Positions 57,364 through 64,000 of a DNA stretch of 64,000 nucleotides are shown piece by piece (the stretch's first letter is position 1; each line of letters begins with the position of its first letter). The stretch spans positions 1-64,000 of the forward strand of contig DF237306.1 of the NCBI GenBank assembly GCA_000708835.1, given 5' to 3'. The position numbers and the translations under genes were made by a program. The notes beneath the pieces are model-generated. The model did not search any database. It saw only the letters and a program-made list of their open reading frames with translations, and had not been told where the DNA came from. Source of the stretch: Klebsormidium nitens (taxonomy: Eukaryota > Streptophyta > Klebsormidiophyceae > Klebsormidiales > Klebsormidiaceae).

Positions 57364-58719
57364 ATGACAGGCGGAAGGAAGCCCGCGGCGCTCCAAACCT
57401 GGGTTCAGGCGCTCCTCGCACAACGCCATGAACTGCTTGAATACCTCAGAGAAGAGGTAGGCCTTCTCTACGGTGAGGTCGAGAAGTATGATGAAGGTTC
57501 TGAGGACGAGACTCTTCTTAAGCTGATCTTGAAGCAGCTCGGCGCGCTACAGGGCCCGCTGGAAGAGAGCTCGCGCGTGTGCGCGCGCTTGCTTGAAAAG
57601 ATGGAGGCGGGTTTGGAGGAGGAGGTTCTGGCTCTTCTTGCTTGGAACGTTGATCTCGAGATTGCCTTGGGTGAGGTAGCTTCTTTCTTCGCGTGGATTG
57701 AGAAAGGAGCTGAAGATCCCGCTCGGTTGGAAGAGTGGAGGACGTTCAACAAGACGGAGCGTTTCACGCAGGAGGAGAAAGACTGGCTGATCTTTTCCGA
57801 GTACACAAGACCTCCCTCCCAGATTTTGGATTTTGCCAATCAACCCCTCACGCTCAGCATTGAGAGGCTCGAAATGGCCAATACCGGGCCGTCAGAAACG
57901 TCGGGCCCTTGGTGTTGCACCGTCGCCTTTATCCTCTTGATGGGGCTTGTTCTGGTGCTGGCGTTCCGCTCTTGCTTCGCGCAGGGAAGCGGAATGTCTG
58001 TTCCCGAGGAGCCTGCCTCTTCTACCACGAAGCCTGGCTCTGTAGCCTTTGACCTCATCGAAGCTTTCGGTCAGAGAGGTGACGTCAGCACATCCTGTTC
58101 CCGGGCCCGTTCCGTTCAGAGCCCGTCTCGCCCCCTCATTCTCCAAACGCCCTGCTCTTTCGACTGCGGCAGCTTCCAAGTCCAACATGCCGCAATGGAC
58201 TTCTATCTGAACAAACACAGGGAGGTCCAGTCTGTTACTGTGCTCAACAGCGTGACGTCAGGGCCCTGGGCCGACACGTGCGACATCGCGTTCAGCTGGA
58301 CACGCAAAGCGGAGGTGGGGGGTGAGTCCGGGGAGGACTTCCGGAAGTTCCGCTTTGAACGAGCACCGGATTCCGCTTGCACCTACGGAGTCTCTGCGAT
58401 GGGCTTCCATCTGACGGGTCATAAGGCGGTCGACGAGACAAAGCTGATCTTCCAGGGCATTGGACAGTGCACGGGACAAATCGACGTGGCAGTTGCTGAG
58501 GAGGAGCTAGGAGAGGGCGCGGCAGAATGGAACGGTCGGGGGATGTGGCCGATTTGCAGGAACGGCACCGCTTGGAGCTGCACGGGCGGGGGCGTAGAGA
58601 AAATGCACGAGAATGAGCATTACGCGCATCTAGACGTTCCGGAGTGGCACGGCGCGGGGTGCAAGTGTACGACTGGCTGTGCGGAGCAGTGGGCTGAACA
58701 CGAAGCAAAGGTATTTTGA
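57364..58719 (+). CDS. Cys-rich single-pass membrane protein of unknown family, intact copy
   Basis: Intronless, 451 residues. Residues 1-175 are mostly helical (AALQTWVQALLAQRHELLEY, EDETLLKLILKQLGALQG, KTERFTQEEKDWL). One hydrophobic segment lies at about 183-202 (CTVAFILLMGLVLVLAF). A low-complexity linker follows, then a C-terminal domain (about 264-440) with ten Cys, including CSFDC, CTGQ, CRN, CKC and a final C, and the conserved SVTSGPWADTCDIAF, EDFRKFRFERAPDSACTYG and WHGAGCKC. There is no N-terminal signal peptide, so a single-anchor topology with one domain on each side of a membrane is likely; which side is unclear. I recognise no family. The absence of introns contrasts with the housekeeping genes around it. 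The G-box pair upstream suggests stress or light responsiveness (inference). Confidence 0.8.
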   Translation: MTGGRKPAALQTWVQALLAQRHELLEYLREEVGLLYGEVEKYDEGSEDETLLKLILKQLGALQGPLEESSRVCARLLEKMEAGLEEEVLALLAWNVDLEIALGEVASFFAWIEKGAEDPARLEEWRTFNKTERFTQEEKDWLIFSEYTRPPSQILDFANQPLTLSIERLEMANTGPSETSGPWCCTVAFILLMGLVLVLAFRSCFAQGSGMSVPEEPASSTTKPGSVAFDLIEAFGQRGDVSTSCSRARSVQSPSRPLILQTPCSFDCGSFQVQHAAMDFYLNKHREVQSVTVLNSVTSGPWADTCDIAFSWTRKAEVGGESGEDFRKFRFERAPDSACTYGVSAMGFHLTGHKAVDETKLIFQGIGQCTGQIDVAVAEEELGEGAAEWNGRGMWPICRNGTAWSCTGGGVEKMHENEHYAHLDVPEWHGAGCKCTTGCAEQWAEHEAKVF

Positions 58720-59550
58720 GAATGTTCTCTTTACTGGTGGTAGGAAAGCACGTGAGAGTCTTTGTTTGCAGAGAAAAGCTAGGAGGGTCTCAGTTGGTCG
58801 CGTGCAGCAAGAAAGACGGATCGAGCAGAATATCGTGTCAAGCGTTTCTTGGGGTCGAGTCCCCCGGTGTGGAGCAAAGGTAGAGTGGCTTTTAGTGTGA
58901 TATTGTCATTATCAGCGTTCCCTCCGTGCTACATGAAGCTGCACCTTTGACAATGACGTACACGCGATTTGAAGTCATGCACGACATTAACGAGCCACAT
59001 TCTTATCGGCGCTTGGCTCAACATTCTCATCAGTGGTTGTGAAACTGTCAATTCCGTTGCATGTACATGATGATTGAACCTAAGCTGGGGTTACTGAGTT
59101 GCCCTAATTTTCGTCGAGCGTTCATACCACAGAGGATGCAACGCAGTGCGTTGCGTGAATTCGATCTCTGCCGTGCACTGGTGTCCATGGCCCGGCCGCC
59201 ATGTCTATGTCAATCGAAGAATGGATCATTAAAGTTTGCACATGCATTATGGCAAGTTTCCTTAGAAAGGACGGTCGTCGCCACATGCAGAGATTTAGCA
59301 GCCCGATGATCGAACAAAAGTATTGTCAACTCAACATTGGCCGCCTCTGATCACCTAGTTATGCGCACGGTAGACCATGTCAATTATCTACAAAATTGTG
59401 GGGTGCCAGACCTGATTTTGAGAAGCGAAGTCGAATTATCTGGATGCTAGACCCGTCGCTTAGCTTTCCTGCAAGTCTGTCGGGGGTTTCCGCAGAAGGC
59501 CCACCGAAGCCCTTTTATGCTTTCTTGTGTCTCTCCCTTTCTCTTCTTGG
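58720..59550. other. intergenic region, no supported gene
   Basis: It lies between the convergent membrane-protein gene and USP. No frame or RNA gene is supported. Confidence 0.4.
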
Positions 59551-62500
59551 TCAGTGAGAGACGACAAACTCTCCTGGCTTGTCGAATTCAATCTCCTTCT
59601 GTTCCCGCTTCACTAGCTTGTAACCCCGCACTCGTAGCTCCTCAGGTTCTCGTCGGTCTTGCCAGCCTATGGACTGGAAGGTCCAGCCCTTGTTTCGGAC
59701 GTCCAAGCCGGCAACCCGGACCTGCAAAGGTGTCAGGTTCTCAGAACTTAGTCAGCAAATTGAGAAACGTATATTTGTAATGGCGCAACCGTACCCGTGG
59801 TCACGCTTGCCAATTGGTTCAGCATAGAAAGCAATGGGGGTGTGGGCTTCAACACTTCTTCAAGTTTCATTGGCAGCGTGCTTAAGCAGCGACTACCTCA
59901 AGCTAAGGTAATGAAACGCGACTGCGGCTTTTAGTCATGAAGCAAATCCGGCTACGGAGCCGGCTCGCAAGCGGGAACCAAGCAAAGCAGTCGAAGGTGG
60001 TCACCGCGCAGAAGATCAAGAGCTGTGTCAAAGCGGCGCTAGTGAGTATACTCCGGAGGTGGTCGGCTATTCGTTACAAAACGAAAGGCCAGATTATTCC
60101 AGGGCGCTTGAAGCTGTAGCAGATTCAAGCGCAAGAGGCACATTCCGTGTGTTGTTTAGCCCCGCGTCCTCTCCCGTAACAGATGATCAACCGGTCTCAT
60201 TCGAAAAGGGGTGAAGCCAAAAGGGGTGGATTTTCGGGCTTTTGGGCAGCCCACGAGGAAAACTAGGAACGCAAGGTACGAAAGCGTGGCCGCACCTTTG
60301 CGCCTTCTTTGCTCCGGATCACCAGCGCCCCGTCCAGCTTCATCGCCTCCAGGTAGATCTCCGGACCGTCCAAAATTAGAACAGCGTCCTGGGCTATCTC
60401 CACGGACGCGCCGCGTACTTTCGCCTGCACAGCAGTGATGGACAGGATGGTTAGAGGTTCGAACTGCTCGGACGAACAAGTGAGGAAAAACGACCAGACT
60501 ATCAGCAGCCAGATATGGATGCGGTTGAAAGTACAGGGTGACCCAACAGAGAGTAAAACGAGCACAGGAAAGAAGCGGAAGATCAGGTAGTGTTCAAAAT
60601 TCGAGTATGGTTCTGACAGAAGGAAATAGAAAATGGACATTGGATCTCGCTGAGGCAAACTCGACAAGAGTGCTCCAACCACAAAGTAGCAAGTAGAGAC
60701 CTTAAAAAGAGTGGGGACGTCTTCGGGCGCGCTCTTGAGCACGTTAAAGCAAGTCTGTTCAGCCGTCCACGTGAACGTTAGGAAAGCATCCGCCATCACC
60801 AAGACACCTTCGCATTGGATCGTCCTACACACTTCTGCGAGGCATACGCAGCTATAGTCGTACGTCCCCGCACCTTGACGTCAGCAAGCGTGAGCGCCCA
60901 CTTGGGGCTCCAGACGACACGTGGCCACATCTCCGTCTCCTGGTCATTGTACCGTACAGTTCGAGGGTCTGCGACCTTGGCTCCTGCCGCCCGGAGGATC
61001 AGGCAGTTCGCCCTGTAGAGGGCCGCCTCGCCGGACGTTGCGCTGTGAGGGGGGGTCCCGGCGGCAAGCTGCAAGAATGAGGATAGAGTGTGAGCCCCGC
61101 CTGTTGCGTTGTGCGGGGGGTTTTCTCACAGGCAAGCTACGGCAGAAACGAAAGGGTGTGAGCCAGCTGCGCTCCTGGAGGGGGTTCCCGGCGGAAGCTG
61201 CGACGTTTCAAAAGACCTGAGCCGGTTGCGCAGTGGGGGGGGTTCCCAGCAAGCTGCGGAAGTTACAGGAAAAATGTGACGTGGCGGCCAATTTGTCGGA
61301 GAGCGGGAGCGGACACGATGAAGGGAGCTGATAGAGGAGCTGAAAGAGGATCTGAATGTCTAGATTTGGAACTCTTGTGAGGGGAACCCTGCGACGAGCT
61401 GCGACGGCCAAAACATAAGGTAAGCCGGTTGCCCTGACGGGGGAGTGGGTCCCGGCGGCAATCTGCGGAGTTTGCAGAACTGTGAGCCAGTCGTGCTGTG
61501 AGAGGATGTCGCTGCAATAGCTCCAAGCGAAATTGAGCCGGTTGCTCTCCGAGGGGGTGTTTCGGCGGCAGGCTATGGTAAAACCAAAAATGCGAGGGGA
61601 CGCAGTTTAGGGTGAACGCGACTGTGTGAATGGAATTGACAGAGAACGGTCGCGCTTGAGGTGGAAGTCGGGCGCCGTTGACGAACAACGAGCTAGACAG
61701 GGAGACGCGAAAACAAGCAGAACGGGCGGCTGCCGAACATAGGGTCAAGAAGGACGTCCTGGACAAACAGCCAAACAACAAACGGTAGGGCAGAAGATGT
61801 CCTTCGAAGGCGCTTCACCGGGCACCAGTATAAGAAAGATAGAATCACCAGTTCCGGAAGTCTCTAAAAGACTGTTCGCCCTAGTTCCGGAAACATTCGA
61901 ATCGGACAGGTAAAACAAGAGAGTTGTGCCGGACCTGACAAACTCAGTCGGAAGGTTGACACACGGCGTCCGGAATAGCATTACAACAATCCGCGATTGG
62001 TGAAGGCTCCAGTGTGCTCGGTAGACTGTTTATCAGGTCCAGAAGAACGTTTTTGTTCTGACCATCCGGAATTGCATACTCCCAGAACGAGGGCGACGAC
62101 TTTCACGATTCTTTGCAGTTAGAAAACTTGAGTTTGTTCGACGTCCAGTTCAGACGGCAGAAGGGCTCGTGCCAATCACGCAAGGAAAGGTCAGTAATGT
62201 AGCGTACCTTAGCGGCAGCGTCCTCCGGGTTGTTTTTCACGGGGGCGTAGCCCAGCCAAACGTCCAGAACCTACAGAATGGACAACACGTACTGGATATT
62301 GGTCCCATGGAGCGCTACGCAGAGCATTACGCAGAGCAGGTTTGAGGGGCTTTACACGTGTAGAGTAGCGGCGACCGTCTTTCTGTCTGCATCAAGACCG
62401 CAACATCGATCAATGCCTGTGATTACCGCGCCCGATATGGAGCACATGGACAGAGTAGGGGTCCCAAAATAAAGCTGCTCGAGGGATGTCCCGCAAACAC

Positions 62501-63935
62501 ACTTAAAGGGCTGCGGAGAGGCGAATATCAAAGATTCCGGAAACCACAGCAAGTCTGTGCGAATTGAAGATTAACTGCGGAGCAGCGTTTGGGGCCTCAC
62601 AGTGAAGCCGATGTCGGCAGAGGGGCTGAGGCTCTTGGGGTAATCTTGCATCAGGCTCTCGAGCCGTGTGGGTGACTTGAACGAGGTTCTGCTCGAGTCC
62701 TTGTACCTGGGCAGACAGAGCTGTGTTCAAGATGTGCTTCTGCTGGCTTCTCGCGATTGAGGTACAGGTGAAACCAATCTGAGTTGGGCATAAGCTGGAT
62801 GTGAAGTGAATGTGAGGGAGTTTTGGCGTGTTTGCGCCGGGTTGAAGCTACGACGCTGTGATGAGGGTGCTGTGACTTCTGTCGATTTCATCTGCACGCC
62901 CTGAAGAAATGTGAACTGCATTATAGAAGGGGGGTTTGCTACCGCATTCCGGGGGGCAAGTATGTCAAGAAGCAACGTCATTCTCGCCAACCTCTGCTGA
63001 CAGCTCCTCACATGTGGGCATACAATCAGCAGACTGCCAAGCGGGCTTTAAAAGCACTTTCTTTCATATCCTCCAAGCCCAACTTCGTTATTTTCGACGG
63101 AAATGAAACGCAAAGGAGTCGGAGTAAACAAGGGTTATCAAGAAGATAAGCATTGCAAGGGTCAGAGCAAATGCAAAGGCTCTGTACTCACTTGGGATTC
63201 ACAAACTCCGGCACGAGGCCCCTGGTCTTGCTCAGCTCCTTGACGTACGACTCCAGCTTGATCACCAGCTGGTTGATGTTGCCGGGGTAGGGTGAAAACC
63301 CCGTGGAGGGGTCATTCACATCGCCGTCCGGGTAGCCGGACGAGCGCAGCATGGGGTCCAGCTGGTTGTACTCCACGTTGATCACGATCTTGCGGCCTGC
63401 GATCAAGCGGAGAGTATTCACACCAGGAGTCCTATTCAGCTTCTTGAGACAATTGGTGTTTGAAAATTTTGCGCTCGTCGTTCAGCCGGACGCTGCTGGT
63501 GGCGGTTCGCGATCTGCGGTTACCCAATCTTGCGAGCTGCGTGTGGAAAGGAGAGAGGAGCACACCAGCACGCGTCTCTGGTGCTTGGAGTTGTGGCAAC
63601 CCGCCTCACTTGAGCTTAAGCCGGGCGGAGCTCCTCAGTCGATGCAGGTATGGAGAACATTACAAACAAGGGGGCGCCTTTAGTCTGCCTTTCATAGGGA
63701 AGGCAAAAGCATCCCCTGCAAGCGTCCATTCTCAGTTTGTCCAGCACTTCTGAGAGCTGGCTGCGCGCAATTGGAACCGCAGAATCTCTAGGAGTAACGC
63801 TGCCGTCAGCCTCTCACCATCCTTGTGCGTGAGCCGCGTAATGCCCCCAATGGCCTCCTTTGCCTTCCGGGGGACGGCCAGCGAGTTGACGTCGTAGCTG
63901 CGGGTGGCGCTGACGCCAAGAGAGGAGGGGACGGC
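59551..63935 (-). CDS. USP: UDP-sugar pyrophosphorylase (USP), C-terminal half, continues past the window end
   Basis: Makes UDP-sugars from sugar-1-phosphates and UTP with broad specificity. Exons 63935-63818, 63396-63192, 62706-62601, 62270-62208, 61068-60874, 60424-60296 and 59721-59551 join in frame to 328 codons plus stop. The N-terminal half, with the nucleotide-binding loop, lies beyond position 64000. Visible: [106 protein letters not shown], and a C-terminal beta-helix part (LKLDGALV-like [34 protein letters not shown]). These match plant USP rather than UGPase. The 1139-bp intron before 61068 carries an eight-unit border array. Confidence 0.92.
61069..61600 (-). repeat. eight-unit array of a USP exon start
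   Basis: The exon start at 61068 (minus; GCAG|CTTGCCGCCGGGACC) is repeated upstream in the intron with acceptor-like starts at 61136, 61197, 61253, 61398, 61462, 61511 and 61572. Spacing is mostly 49-68 bp, with one 145-bp gap that may hide a lost unit. Most copies keep an AG, a Gly/Pro-coding GCCGGGAACCCCC-like core and a GCGCAAC(C)GG tail. The shared GAGCCGGTTGC-type linker (plus strand) marks the unit borders. Confidence 0.85.
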
Positions 63936-64000
63936 CTGGCGGAAAGGAGACGGCAAACTCTTAGAACACAAACTTTAGCTTGTAGAGTCCTTCGGTCTCT

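Larger units (their letters stand above)
51670..58900 (+). repeat. tandem array of three membrane-protein units, about 2.7 kb each
   Basis: Units begin near 51670, 54385 and 57030 and include promoter, coding region and 3' flank. For example, GATCGAAGCAC follows the stop region at about 53230 and 55948, and GTGGTCGCGAA(A/G)T recurs at about 53323 and 56049. The spacers 53227-54384 and 55947-57029 hold no other supported gene. Confidence 0.8.

Noticed and set aside
59937-60119. 60-codon basic plus-strand frame
   Set aside because: It lies inside the last USP intron on the other strand and shows no family similarity.

Overview
The window is nuclear DNA from a green plant lineage. Genes are split by many short introns with GT..AG (and a few GC..AG) ends. 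The recognisable proteins have plant-type forms: MLH1 ending in FERC, nuclear cap-binding protein CBP20, a short plant/fungal-type GNA1, PurD with an N-terminal extension like a plastid transit peptide, and UDP-sugar pyrophosphorylase. Compact introns, GC-rich exons and tandem families of unknown genes suggest a streptophyte alga such as Klebsormidium. That assignment is inference.

Layout. 0.5-16.5 kb: two tandem plus-strand paralogs of a large modular, probably nuclear protein. The first has coiled-coil, Pro-rich and RING-like exons and a 21-bp coding minisatellite. The second adds a bromodomain, a GYF-like domain and an internally duplicated two-exon module. 17.7-22.7 kb: three tandem minus-strand F-box-like genes, each broken by its own small frameshift. 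24.0-33.1 kb: a 14-exon MLH1 gene (minus) whose splice sites join in frame to about 850 codons. 34.2-36.8 kb: CBP20 (plus), divergent from MLH1. 38.3-41.7 kb: a doubtful small locus, then a peroxiredoxin-like gene with unresolved 5' end. 43.5-46.1 kb: GNA1 (minus), divergent from PurD (46.5-51.0 kb, plus). 51.7-58.9 kb: three tandem copies of an intronless gene for a single-pass membrane protein with a Cys-rich C-terminal domain of no family I recognise; only the third is intact. 59.6-63.9 kb: the C-terminal half of USP (minus), continuing past the window end.

The most unusual signal is not a gene. Four introns upstream of particular exons (MLH1 introns 9 and 10, the peroxiredoxin-like gene, USP) carry tandem arrays of partial copies of the 3' splice site plus the first 25-70 bases of the next exon, 3 to 8 units with periods of about 60 to 155 bp. 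The true exon is always the last unit and copies decay with distance. MLH1 intron 6 has one such extra copy, and PurD intron 3 has the mirror case, a copied exon end plus donor. This looks like a recurrent local process that lengthens introns by duplicating exon-intron borders and plants decoy splice sites.

Housekeeping roles: MLH1 in mismatch repair, CBP20 in mRNA cap binding, GNA1 in UDP-GlcNAc synthesis, PurD in purine synthesis, USP in nucleotide-sugar salvage. They do not form a shared pathway. The tandem families are the accessory part.
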